A stretch of 64,000 nucleotides of DNA from Mariniblastus sp. (GTDB lineage: Bacteria; Planctomycetota; Planctomycetia; Pirellulales; Pirellulaceae). Under the pieces are notes generated by a model, which made no database searches, was not told where the DNA came from, and saw only the letters and a program-made list of their open reading frames with translations. Below, piece by piece: positions 1 through 8,128 of this stretch (positions within the stretch are counted from its first letter, which is position 1; the number at the start of each line of letters is the position of its first letter). A program made the position numbers and the translations under genes. The DNA lies in assembly GCA_022447605.1 (NCBI GenBank), contig JAKVBG010000019.1, forward strand, positions 1 to 64,000, written 5' to 3'.

Positions 1-517
1 AGGTGAGCCCAAGTTTGAATTATTCGACCTGCAAAATGATCCACATGAAATGAATGATGTCAGCGGACAGAATCCTGGCGTCGTCCAGGAGATGAAAACG
101 GCTTACGACCGATGGTTCAAAGATGTCAGCCACACACGAAACAACAATTACGATATCCCGTTGATTCAAATCGGATCGAGCGAGGAACCGGTCACCCTGT
201 TATCACGTCAGGACTGGCGCCGATCACCGAGCTACGGGGAACCGGGCCAGACCCGGCGGCAGTGGCTCTTGTCCAACCCTTCGGCGGGCAAGTACCAAGT
301 CACCATGCACTTCCCTCAGGATCTCGATTTCCGGACCATCATCCTGCATTGCAACGAGCGAGAGTACAACAGCAGCCAGATGACCTACCGGCGTGGCCAA
401 CGCCATGCCATCTTCGACGGGATCAGCTTGCCCCAGGGTAAAATCAAGTTGTGGGTCAGTTCCCCCCAAAAGGAATCGGACAACCTCGCCTATCAGGTAG
501 AAATCAAGGCGCAGTAG
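1..517 (+). CDS. Sulfatase, C-terminal part (partial at window start)
   Basis: The frame is open from base 2 and starts outside the window. The first residues, ELFDLQNDPHEMND, match the C-terminal signature of formylglycine-dependent sulfatases (LYDLxxDPxExxN). About 130 residues follow, predicted to be beta-rich, ending in a TAG at 515-517. The catalytic CxPxR region is not in the window, so the substrate cannot be judged. Planctomycetes carry many exported sulfatases of this kind. The next gene begins two bases after this stop, so the two are probably co-transcribed. Confidence 0.75.
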   Translation, partial: GEPKFELFDLQNDPHEMNDVSGQNPGVVQEMKTAYDRWFKDVSHTRNNNYDIPLIQIGSSEEPVTLLSRQDWRRSPSYGEPGQTRRQWLLSNPSAGKYQVTMHFPQDLDFRTIILHCNEREYNSSQMTYRRGQRHAIFDGISLPQGKIKLWVSSPQKESDNLAYQVEIKAQ

Positions 518-519
518 AA

Positions 520-1263
520 GTGGCTGTCCAACCGAAATTACCGCCGCCGGAAATCCTGCTCGAACAGGGAGCCTGTCTACTGATCAACAAGCCGGGCGGT
601 CTTTTGACTCAGGGGCCACCCGGGATCGACTCGCTGGAAACCCGGGTGAAACAGTTTCTCAAAATCAGGGATGCCAAGCCAGGCAAGGTCTATGTCGGGG
701 TGCCGCACCGTCTGGACCGACCCGTTTCCGGCGTGATGGTGATGGTCAAGAACGTGCGGGCCGCCCAGCGACTGTCTCGGCAATTCAGGGAACGGACTCT
801 CTGTAAAACGTACTGGGCCGTGGTCGAGGGAGAGCTGCAACAGGAGCGGGGAACCTGGCAGGACTGGATGCGAAAATTGCCGGATCAGGCCCGCTCAGAA
901 ATCGTATCACCTGACCATCCGGATGCCCAAAAAGCGATTTTACATTTTCATGTCCTGGCCAAATGGGCGGGACGAACCTGGCTTAAGATCAATCTGGAGA
1001 CGGGGCGGACCCATCAGATCCGTCTGCAAGCCAGCCATCACGGCCACCCGATCCTCGGTGACGAGATGTACGGCTCCAATCTTCCCTTTGGCCCCGCCAC
1101 GTCAGATCTGCGAAAACGCTGGATTGCACTCCATTCACAAACCCTCGAATTTGAACACCCGATTTCAAAGGAAACGGTTTCGCAATCCGCGCCGTTACCC
1201 GCCTGTTGGGAGTCATTGGAGTTGCCCCCTATCCAGGAGACTTCCGTCTCACCCGATTCCTGA
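520..1263 (+). CDS. RluA-family RNA pseudouridine synthase
   Basis: This protein isomerises uridine to pseudouridine in rRNA or tRNA. I chose the GTG at 520, two bases after the sulfatase stop, giving 247 residues; the frame is open upstream to 451 but that part overlaps the sulfatase. INKPGG near residue 22 and the catalytic motif HRLDRPVSG near residue 63 (Asp in HRLDR) are characteristic of the RluA/RluC/RluD family. LETGRTHQIR near residue 170 is the second conserved block. No S4 domain is visible, so it resembles the short RluA/TruC-type members. The exact target base cannot be assigned. It is followed by another RNA-modification candidate at 1319. Confidence 0.9.
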   Translation: MAVQPKLPPPEILLEQGACLLINKPGGLLTQGPPGIDSLETRVKQFLKIRDAKPGKVYVGVPHRLDRPVSGVMVMVKNVRAAQRLSRQFRERTLCKTYWAVVEGELQQERGTWQDWMRKLPDQARSEIVSPDHPDAQKAILHFHVLAKWAGRTWLKINLETGRTHQIRLQASHHGHPILGDEMYGSNLPFGPATSDLRKRWIALHSQTLEFEHPISKETVSQSAPLPACWESLELPPIQETSVSPDS

Positions 1264-1318
1264 TCCCACCCAGCAGGCCAAACCGTTTGTCCGTGGCACC
1301 GTCAACCTATCGCTCGTT

Positions 1319-2473
1319 ATGGCTCCCGAATCCCTCAAACTATTATCGATCCAACCATTTGGCGGCGGAAGCCACCAGGCGTTTATGGATGGCTGGATCC
1401 AAAACTCGGCGCATCAGTGGCAGGACCTCCTGTTACCGCCACGTCATTGGAAATGGAGAATGAGACAGGCAGCGCTCTATTTCGCTGAGCAGGTAGACCG
1501 ACAATGGGAGGCGGGAACCCGCTGGGATTCGATATTTACCACCGACATGTTGAACGTCGCGGAATTCAGGGGATTGCTTAAAACGGAGGCTCGGGAGGTA
1601 CCGATCGGGATTTATTTTCACGAGAACCAGGTCGCCTACCCCAACCGGCATACCGACCCGAGGGACTTGCACTTTGCGTTTACCAACCTGACCAGTACCC
1701 TGGCAGCCGATTACGTCTGGTTCAACTCGCAATTCAATCGCGATTCGCTCGTCTCCGGCTTAAAGGAGGCGGCACGGCAATGGCCTGACTTTGTTCCCCT
1801 GCGTGAAATCGAGACGATCCCCACCAGGTCGCAGGTCGAAATTCCCGGGATCCAGCTCCCTCCGGCCAACCCCGGTTTGCCGAATGAATACTCTGGACCC
1901 GTCCACCTGGTTTGGGCCGCCCGCTGGGAACACGACAAGAACCCCGCCGACCTGTTGCAGCTACTCCGGCAATTGCAGCAGCGCCAAATCCCGTTCAGTG
2001 TCAGCATTATCGGGCAGAGTTTTCGTGAACAACCACCCGAGTTTGAACAGATCCAACAGGAGTTCCACAACCAGATTGTGCATTGGGGCTACCAGTCCAG
2101 CCGGACAGCCTACTGGAAAGTCCTGTCCGAGGCCGACCTCTTCCTCTCCACCGCCATCCATGAATTTTACGGCCTGGCCGTCATGGAGGGTTTGGCGTCC
2201 GGGTTGATCACCCTTCTACCCAACCGACTGGCCTACCCGGAAATCAGCCAACGTTTCCAGCGAACCCCGGCCCAAGTCGCGCTGTACGACACCCTCGAGC
2301 AATGTGTCAACCAGATCGCCGCACTGGTGGATCGCCTACCGGAAATCCGAGACGGACGAACGGTTCGCCGGGCGGTCCCGCAAGTTGTCGATACCACGTG
2401 GCCACGGCGCGGCGCGCAAATGGACTTGGCGCTGGCCCGGGCTGTCGAATCTGCCTGCCGGAACAAAAACTAG
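1319..2473 (+). CDS. tRNA-queuosine alpha-mannosyltransferase-like (DUF3524/GTDC1-type) glycosyltransferase
   Basis: A 384-residue GT-B type glycosyltransferase. The N-terminal half (LLSIQPFGGGSHQAFMDG, then HWKWRMRQAA and TDMLNVAEFRGLL) matches the DUF3524 domain of human GTDC1/QTMAN, which mannosylates queuosine in tRNA-Asp. The C-terminal half has a GT4-type donor site, EFYGLAVMEGLASG near residue 282. I start at the ATG at 1319; the frame is open further upstream to 923 but that stretch overlaps the pseudouridine synthase in another frame. Its place after an RNA pseudouridine synthase fits an RNA-modification role. The substrate is inferred from family only. Its stop overlaps the stop of the opposing cupin gene. 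Confidence 0.75.
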   Translation: MAPESLKLLSIQPFGGGSHQAFMDGWIQNSAHQWQDLLLPPRHWKWRMRQAALYFAEQVDRQWEAGTRWDSIFTTDMLNVAEFRGLLKTEAREVPIGIYFHENQVAYPNRHTDPRDLHFAFTNLTSTLAADYVWFNSQFNRDSLVSGLKEAARQWPDFVPLREIETIPTRSQVEIPGIQLPPANPGLPNEYSGPVHLVWAARWEHDKNPADLLQLLRQLQQRQIPFSVSIIGQSFREQPPEFEQIQQEFHNQIVHWGYQSSRTAYWKVLSEADLFLSTAIHEFYGLAVMEGLASGLITLLPNRLAYPEISQRFQRTPAQVALYDTLEQCVNQIAALVDRLPEIRDGRTVRRAVPQVVDTTWPRRGAQMDLALARAVESACRNKN

Positions 2474-2835
2474 ATCCGTTCCAGGTCGGAAACCGTTTTC
2501 TCGTTACTGAGATTGCCGGTATTCAAAGTACTGGCTGGTTCAAACAGGACCACATGACATTCCGCCTGGGCAACCGGCTTGTGCTCCACCCCGCGTGGTA
2601 CGACAAACATGTCCCCGGCGTTCAGCTCGACAACCTGGTCCCGCAGGTGCATCTCCAGAGAACCGGACATGACCCAGAACAACTCATCTTCGTGCTCGTG
2701 AAAATGCCAATCAAATTCACCCAGTAACTTGGCCACTTTGACCTGCTGGCCATTTAATTCGGCAATGATCTTGGGAGACCAATGCTGGTCGACCATTTCC
2801 AGTTTCTGTTGGGCATTAACGACCTGTGTCTTCAT
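2470..2835 (-). CDS. Cupin-domain protein
   Basis: A 121-residue single-domain cupin. The motif HFHEHEDE near residues 43-50, with G-x-x-E-M and a later PRGVEHKP (His near residue 85), supplies the two conserved cupin motifs and probable metal ligands. The size and 'WVMSGSLEMHLRD' pattern are those of small mannose-6-phosphate-isomerase-like cupins of unknown substrate. No signal peptide. It converges on the mannosyltransferase gene with a four-base stop/stop overlap (CTAG). A perfect TATAAT lies on the minus strand about 60 bases upstream of the start. Confidence 0.85.
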   Translation of the reverse strand: MKTQVVNAQQKLEMVDQHWSPKIIAELNGQQVKVAKLLGEFDWHFHEHEDELFWVMSGSLEMHLRDQVVELNAGDMFVVPRGVEHKPVAQAECHVVLFEPASTLNTGNLSNEKTVSDLERI

Positions 2836-3164
2836 TCAACCGTATCTCCCGAGGGGGACCAAAAAGGGATGCCACCAAGCAGCATGGCCCGGGCATTATA
2901 GCATGGGACGGGCGATCTAAAGGGAGTCGGGCAAACAAGGATTCTGCCCAACCCGCGTCGCACCCGGACCAGGGGATGGCAAGGTGAAACAGAATCGACC
3001 CCATTTTTTAGAGCTTGCTGACCCCGCAGAGAGCCATAACCGTCGTGAGACAGGGACCACCCGGCAAATCTCCTGCCGTCAGTCGGCGGATCGACATTGA
3101 CGGAAGACCGAATCCCACGAAGAATAGAAGCCTCAAACGTTACTGACCTACCGAATCATTGAAG
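2836..3164. other. Intergenic region between divergent genes
   Basis: About 330 bases separate the divergent cupin and sulfotransferase genes. I see no convincing ORF, RNA gene or repeat in it. It presumably holds the promoters of both genes; only the minus-strand TATAAT stands out. Confidence 0.5.
2895..2900 (-). promoter_or_regulatory. Candidate -10 box for the cupin gene
   Basis: The minus strand reads TATAAT here, 60 bases upstream of the cupin ATG. No good -35 hexamer is visible at 17 bases, so this rests on the -10 match alone. Confidence 0.3.
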
Positions 3165-4010
3165 ATGGCTGAACGACGTTATTTCTGTTTACGCGGATTC
3201 ATGAAATCCGGCACGAACTGGCTGGGAAAATTGCTTAGCAGTCACCAGGATATTGGCTGTTACGGCGAATATCACTGGCAATCCATGGTCAAGCAGTTTG
3301 AACGGAATTTGGCCAATCTGCCGATTTATCAGGACCTGAACTACCGGGCCAAGATACGCACTGTTTTCGAGAGCATGATCAAGCAATGCCTGATCGAAAT
3401 CGATTCAGAATCGGCTTTACTGGGCGAACGGACGCCCACTACGCTGGAGCCCTTCATCCTGGGCAACGTCCCCCAAATTTCAATCATCCGAGATGGTCGC
3501 GACGTGTTGGTAAGCCGAGCGTTCCACTTGCACAACGAACCGGACGTACACCGCCTCTTCACCCGTATCCCGGCAATGGCCAAGCAGAACCGCCGCTTCC
3601 TGAAAGATCGGTGGTATTTCAAGAAAAACCCGGACCAACTCCTGTCCCATGAGATCCTGGTCAAAGAATCCGTCGAGTGGTGGCGCGACCACCTGGAACA
3701 GGACCGGGAAACCTGCCGGCAACACCCGGAGGTTCCCGTCAAGTTTGTTCACTACGAGGCGCTCCACCAGGATACGGAAAAGTATCGTCGGGAACTGTTT
3801 GAATTTCTCGAGGTGAACCCGGATTTATGTGGACCGATCGAGGGGAATTTAACTCCAGGATTTTCCAAAGAAAACCCGCAGAAGTTCAATCGCAAAGGAC
3901 AAGTCGGCGACTGGAAAAACTACTTTACCGACCATACCAAGGAGTGGTTCAAAGAGATTGGCGGCGACGAATTGATCCGCCAGGGTTACGAGGATTCGCT
4001 CGACTGGTAA
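3165..4010 (+). CDS. Sulfotransferase (PAPS-dependent)
   Basis: A 281-residue cytosolic sulfotransferase, which moves sulfate from PAPS to a hydroxyl group. The N-terminal GFMKSGTNWLGKLLSS is the 5'-phosphosulfate-binding loop, and IIRDGRDVLVSRAFH near residue 107 is the 3'-phosphate-binding motif. The C-terminal part (RKGQVGDWKNYF) matches the conserved RKGxxGDWKNxF of sulfotransferases. The start is either the ATG at 3165 or the TTG at 3159 two codons earlier; neither has a clear ribosome site. Its end overlaps the end of opposing truB by 25 bases. The acceptor is unknown. Confidence 0.9.
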   Translation: MAERRYFCLRGFMKSGTNWLGKLLSSHQDIGCYGEYHWQSMVKQFERNLANLPIYQDLNYRAKIRTVFESMIKQCLIEIDSESALLGERTPTTLEPFILGNVPQISIIRDGRDVLVSRAFHLHNEPDVHRLFTRIPAMAKQNRRFLKDRWYFKKNPDQLLSHEILVKESVEWWRDHLEQDRETCRQHPEVPVKFVHYEALHQDTEKYRRELFEFLEVNPDLCGPIEGNLTPGFSKENPQKFNRKGQVGDWKNYFTDHTKEWFKEIGGDELIRQGYEDSLDW

Positions 4011-4885
4011 CCGTGCTCTTCCCAGTAGTGCACGAAATTGGTACCGGGAGAATACTGTCCATCTTCCCGGCGCACCATGACAGCCATCAATCGCTGCTCG
4101 CTGTCCACGGCCGCCACCAGATCGGCCGTCTCGTCGAGGTCAACCAGAGTGCCATGCCGCAGTTTCTGGATCGTCGAAGCCGCGACGACGGTACGGGGCA
4201 TCCCCGGCAATGCCATCACGGGCGAGACCAGGTTCGCCTCGATCACCGCCCGCTCAAGTTCTTCGTAATCCAGTGATTGCGACAAGGAAAAATCACCAAT
4301 CCGGGTACGGCTCAAAGCGGTCATCACCGCGGCAGACCCGACATGGCGTCCGAGGTCACGACCAAGTGAACGAACATAGGTGCCCCCGCTACAATGAACC
4401 GACAATTGAAAGTCGGGGTAATCAAAACACTGCAGCTCCAATTCATGGATCGTCACGTTCCGCTCCGACAGCTCCACCGTTTTTCCTTTGCGGGCCAGCC
4501 TGTAAGCCCGTTGTCCATTCACCTTGACGGCAGAAAAATCGGGGGGCCGCTGCCGGATCGCGCCCGTGAAATCCAACAGTGCCGCCTGCAACTGGTCACG
4601 CGATACGACGGGGGCGGACTCCAGGTAATTCAGTTCACCTTCCAGGTCATCGGTGCTGCTACTGCAACCGAGGCGGAAATCGGCCCGGTAGTGTTTGGAG
4701 TGATGGAGCAGGTATTTCGCCAAGCGGGTCGCTGGCCCGACAGCCAAAACGAGCACCCCTGAAGCCAGGGGATCCAAGGTACCGGTATGCCCGACTTTCA
4801 CCCGGTTGAGAAGCTGCTGGACGCGATCGACCACCCGCCTGGATGTCTGGCCGACCGGTTTTGCTACATTCAGAAATCCAAACAC
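3986..4885 (-). CDS. truB: tRNA pseudouridine(55) synthase TruB
   Basis: A 299-residue enzyme that makes pseudouridine 55 in the T-loop of tRNAs. It begins MFGFLNVAKPVGQTSRRVVD, then KVGHTGTLDPLASGVLVLAVG, the TruB motif with the catalytic Asp in GTLDPLA near residue 38. YRADFRLG, GAIRQRPPDFSAVKVNGQRAY and SGGTYVRSLGRDLG are the other TruB blocks. Length is normal. Genes usually found beside truB (rbfA, infB, rpsO) are absent here. Its 3' end overlaps the sulfotransferase end. Confidence 0.95.
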   Translation of the reverse strand: MFGFLNVAKPVGQTSRRVVDRVQQLLNRVKVGHTGTLDPLASGVLVLAVGPATRLAKYLLHHSKHYRADFRLGCSSSTDDLEGELNYLESAPVVSRDQLQAALLDFTGAIRQRPPDFSAVKVNGQRAYRLARKGKTVELSERNVTIHELELQCFDYPDFQLSVHCSGGTYVRSLGRDLGRHVGSAAVMTALSRTRIGDFSLSQSLDYEELERAVIEANLVSPVMALPGMPRTVVAASTIQKLRHGTLVDLDETADLVAAVDSEQRLMAVMVRREDGQYSPGTNFVHYWEEHGYQSSESS

Positions 4886-4925
4886 AATCCAATCGACTCC
4901 AGTCGTACAGGCAAACCGACGCCAA

Positions 4926-5096
4926 CTAACTGTTCTTCAACTCGTTGATTTCAGATTTCAAATTCTCGATCTCGTTCTCCAGCGTGACCACTTCCGCTGG
5001 ATCGTCCATCTGCTCTCTCGAACCTTTCAACTGGATTTGCGTCTTTTCCAGCCGCTTGCGCAGGATTTCCAGTTTTTTCTTCGCTTTCTTATCCAT
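4926..5096 (-). CDS. Small Lys/Glu-rich coiled-coil protein
   Basis: A 56-residue ORF, MDKKAKKKLEILRKRLEKTQ at its start, ending ENLKSEINELKNS. It lies 40 bases upstream of truB on the same strand. Heptad-like spacing of Leu/Ile and very high Lys/Glu content predict one long helix or coiled coil, with a DDPAE break in the middle. No function is recognised. It is probably co-transcribed with truB, after the terminator at 5138-5167 isolates it from the tad block. Confidence 0.55.
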   Translation of the reverse strand: MDKKAKKKLEILRKRLEKTQIQLKGSREQMDDPAEVVTLENEIENLKSEINELKNS

Positions 5097-5137
5097 GCCA
5101 CTCCCAATGTTCTTGTCAACGTCTTACCAATATAAGC

Positions 5138-5167
5138 AAAAAACCCCGATCGTTAAATGACCGGGGT
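5138..5167 (-). terminator. Rho-independent terminator at the end of the tad block
   Basis: On the minus strand a 9-bp stem (5159-5167 with 5143-5151, one G-U pair) closes a 7-base loop and runs directly into six T residues (5143-5138). It lies about 50 bases after the stop of the secreted protein at 5219, so it ends transcription from the tadABC direction before the coiled-coil/truB unit. Confidence 0.8.
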
Positions 5168-5218
5168 AAACGTTTATCGAAACGGCGAACGTCAGGGCAC
5201 AGATTTCAGCCAAACAGT

Positions 5219-5902
5219 TTAGTCGTCCGAGGAAACCCCGCTGGCCGCACTTCCACCCAGGGGAACCGTCATGACGGGAGGCTGAAGTCCGTTCAAGTAC
5301 ATTTCACTGATGACTTCGGCCCTCGACCCGTCCCCCTGCAAGGGTCCTCGGCCGATCAAGGCGATCTCGTTGACCTGCTCCAAACCGTACCACTCTTCCA
5401 CTCGGTTTTTGAGGGTTGCCAAACGCTTGTTCGACAACTCCGCCGGACGCTCACGATCGAGGTAAAACGCCTTTTGACCGATCGGATAATTTTTCATGAT
5501 GGCGGCTATTTTCATCCGTCCCGCCTGGTTCAATTCTGCCGTATCGTCGACAAAGTGTTGCCGGCTGAAAACACAGGCAGACTTCCAGCCCGTTTCGAGC
5601 ATCGGGTCCCACATCTGGAAATACAACTGCCGATCGGCACAGGCAAAAGGTTTGGGCCAGGCCCGGTTTCGGCTGGAAACCACGCGGTTGATCTCTTTCA
5701 AATGGGCAACGTGGCCGGAGATTTCCTGGAAACAACCAACACCGACAGCGTGCCGGGAAACATTGGTGGTCGGGCCCATGACTTGGCAACCCTGGTACTC
5801 ATCGAGGCAGCTGTGACATTGTTGGGCCGCCGCAGGGTGGTTGGCGAGCAAAACGGAAACAACGATTACGGCATACCCGATCCGTGTTGGCCTAATGGTC
5901 AT
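5219..5902 (-). CDS. Secreted protein of unknown function, last gene of the tad block
   Basis: 227 residues from the ATG at 5902, which has a GGAG ribosome site. The N-terminus (MTIRPTRIGYAVIVVSVLLA, then NHPAAAQQ) is a Sec signal peptide with an AxA cleavage site. The mature part starts with a Cys cluster (QCHSCLDEYQGCQ) and has more Cys downstream, suggesting disulfides. Residues 150-200 (FYLDRERPAELSNKRLATLKN) are weakly reminiscent of OmpA-like domains, but I do not assign a family. It lies on the same strand as tadC, with a terminator after it, and may be an envelope accessory of that system. Confidence 0.7.
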   Translation of the reverse strand: MTIRPTRIGYAVIVVSVLLANHPAAAQQCHSCLDEYQGCQVMGPTTNVSRHAVGVGCFQEISGHVAHLKEINRVVSSRNRAWPKPFACADRQLYFQMWDPMLETGWKSACVFSRQHFVDDTAELNQAGRMKIAAIMKNYPIGQKAFYLDRERPAELSNKRLATLKNRVEEWYGLEQVNEIALIGRGPLQGDGSRAEVISEMYLNGLQPPVMTVPLGGSAASGVSSDD

Positions 5903-6090
5903 GACTGACTCCGAAGAATTACCCGAATTCCAGCCAAGGATGATCATCCCTCGGCTGGCACAACGATTGATGGGCGAACTGGTAAAGAACGCGGAGGGGC
6001 AGACTTTCCCCTACACTCAATATCGGTACAAGCGTTGTCAGTCGATCTGGGCAAATGGCAAGTTCCCCGAACAAAACCACCGGCCAGGGA

Positions 6091-7074
6091 CTACTTTTGT
6101 AAAGCCGGCAGCATTTCGTTGACCATCGTGATTGCGGCAGGTCCAACGAGTACGACGAATATTCCGGGAAAGATGAATATAACGAGTGGGAAGATTAGTT
6201 TAACCGCCGTTTTAGCCGCCTTTTCCTCGGCTATTTGACGTCGTCGGACTCGCATCGCATCGCTCTGGGTCCGCAACGCGGTACCAATTGACGTGCCAAA
6301 CTTGTCGACCTGAATCATGATGGATGATAGCGTTTTCAGGTCATCCACACCGTTTCGATCCCCCAGCTCTCTTAAAACCTGCTCGCGCTGCTTACCCATC
6401 TGTAAATGCTGGTTACAAATATTGAACTCGGATGCAATCACCGGGTGCGCGGAAAATAACTCGACGGCGACCTTCCTCATCGCCTGGTCGAGCCCCAGAC
6501 CTGCCTCCACACATACCACCATCAGGTCCAAAGCATCGGGCAAACCGAGAAAAACCTTCTGTTTTCTCGACTTGGCAATCAGGCTGAGAACCAGTTCCGG
6601 CAGGAACAGAAAAACACCGGTAAAAATCAAGGTGTAAGTCAGTGAGCTGATGTTCATTCCATTGAGCAACAAGGCACCGCCGCCAGCAAGGACGAAACCG
6701 ATGATCGCCATGACCATCTTCAGCGTATTGAACATGAGAGGTGCCTGCTCACCGCGAAAGCCAGCCTCATCCAGTTTTTGTTTCTGTTTACCGACTTCAT
6801 TTGGCTTGGTTGGCTTGAGAACATCGCCCAGCGCCGGGCTGGCCTTGGCCAACAACCGCGTGATCCCGTCCGTGGTTCGATTCACGTCTTTACCGTCATC
6901 CCCCGTCTTACCATCGCCCGCACGTTGTTTGATCAACATCAAGCGCTCTTCCGATTTGGAAGTCCGGTTGAACAGGGTTTCGGAGATGGCCCAAGCGCCA
7001 ACGGCAATCGCACCGAAAACGGCAAACGGCAAAATAGCGATGAAATCGATCTGGGAAAGCAATAAACTAATCAC
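6091..7074 (-). CDS. tadC: TadC-like type II secretion F-domain membrane protein
   Basis: 327 residues with a GTG start preceded by AGGTG. An N-terminal membrane segment is followed by a linker, two membrane segments (residues ~110-160), a T2SSF domain (GLPDALDLMVVCVEAGLGLDQAMRK) and a C-terminal membrane segment. The DALDLMVVCVEAGLGLDQA pattern is typical of TadC/GspF inner-membrane platform proteins. It follows tadB by 36 bases on the same strand. In Tad systems TadB and TadC form the platform for pilus or adhesin assembly powered by TadA. Confidence 0.9.
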   Translation of the reverse strand: MISLLLSQIDFIAILPFAVFGAIAVGAWAISETLFNRTSKSEERLMLIKQRAGDGKTGDDGKDVNRTTDGITRLLAKASPALGDVLKPTKPNEVGKQKQKLDEAGFRGEQAPLMFNTLKMVMAIIGFVLAGGGALLLNGMNISSLTYTLIFTGVFLFLPELVLSLIAKSRKQKVFLGLPDALDLMVVCVEAGLGLDQAMRKVAVELFSAHPVIASEFNICNQHLQMGKQREQVLRELGDRNGVDDLKTLSSIMIQVDKFGTSIGTALRTQSDAMRVRRRQIAEEKAAKTAVKLIFPLVIFIFPGIFVVLVGPAAITMVNEMLPALQK

Positions 7075-7110
7075 ATTGACACCTAAATTTAAATCGATCC
7101 GCGTAAGCCC

Positions 7111-8079
7111 TTAAACCTTGATGGTAATGATCTTCTTGATGGCAACCGCGCCGAGCAACTGCATCACGATCCCGACCGCCAACATCTTTTGACCCAACGG
7201 CTCCTCGAACAACATCATCACGTAGCTGTAGTTGAGTTTGAGCATGACCAGGAAAAGCGCGGGGGGCAGGGCCAGTAAGACGATCCCGGACAACCGACCC
7301 TCACCCGTCAAAGCCTGAATCTGTCCCCAGATTTGCAGTCGCTCACGGATCAACTTGGCGATTTTGTCCAGGATCTCTGCCAGGTCGCCACCCGTTTGCC
7401 GCTGCAGCATCACCGACGTGGCAAAAAACTGCAGGTCCAGGTTGGGAATCCGCTCCGTCATCCCGTTGAGTGAATCTTCCAGGGCGACGCCGAGGTTCTG
7501 TTGCTCGTAACAGCGTTTAAACTCCGGACCGAGCGGTTCCTGCATTTGCTGCGCTACCAACTGGATTCCAGCGGGCAGGCTCTGCCCGGCACGTAGTGCC
7601 TGGGTCATCAGGTCGAGTGCTTCGGGCAACTGTTTACCGAAAATTTTCAAGCGTCGCCTGCGGACAAACCAGATATAACCCAGCGGCAGAAACGAACCGG
7701 TGGCAAAAGCCAGCAGGGCGGCCGATTTCATGGGGGACAACAGGAAAAAGACCATCCCCAGGACGAACCCCATACCGAGCGACATGCCAAAGAAGTTCGT
7801 AATACTTATTTTTAGTCCGGATTGTTCAATGAACGCCGAGAGGTTGAACAACCTGGAAAGAAACTGTTCCAAATGGCTGGGAGAATCATCGAGCGGTGAT
7901 TTCAGGACGGAATCATTTGAGGTGACTTCCATCTGCTTGAGGCCGCGTCCGCGGTTGCTCGTCAGCGCGTCCAGTCGACTGTTGACGGCTTTGTCGTCGT
8001 TGGACAACAACATCGATGCACCGTAGACCATTCCGGCCGCGCCGATGACGACTGCCCCCAGTAGTACATAGATCAGCAT
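7111..8079 (-). CDS. tadB: TadB-like type II secretion F-domain membrane protein
   Basis: 322 residues. An N-terminal membrane segment is followed by a soluble region, two membrane segments near residues 100-145, the T2SSF domain (QLPEALDLMTQALRAGQSLP, GGDLAEILDKIAKLIRER) and two C-terminal membrane segments. The pattern PEALDLMTQALRAG is typical of TadB. It sits between tadA and tadC, 49 and 36 bases away, and is predicted to form the inner-membrane platform with TadC. Confidence 0.9.
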   Translation of the reverse strand: MLIYVLLGAVVIGAAGMVYGASMLLSNDDKAVNSRLDALTSNRGRGLKQMEVTSNDSVLKSPLDDSPSHLEQFLSRLFNLSAFIEQSGLKISITNFFGMSLGMGFVLGMVFFLLSPMKSAALLAFATGSFLPLGYIWFVRRRRLKIFGKQLPEALDLMTQALRAGQSLPAGIQLVAQQMQEPLGPEFKRCYEQQNLGVALEDSLNGMTERIPNLDLQFFATSVMLQRQTGGDLAEILDKIAKLIRERLQIWGQIQALTGEGRLSGIVLLALPPALFLVMLKLNYSYVMMLFEEPLGQKMLAVGIVMQLLGAVAIKKIITIKV

Positions 8080-8128
8080 GACATCAACTCACTCACCGAT
8101 TGCATGAACTCCAACCCCCGGACGAGGA

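Noticed and set aside
923-1318. Long N-terminal extension of the mannosyltransferase
   Set aside because: It overlaps the pseudouridine synthase in another frame, and the natural protein starts at 1319.
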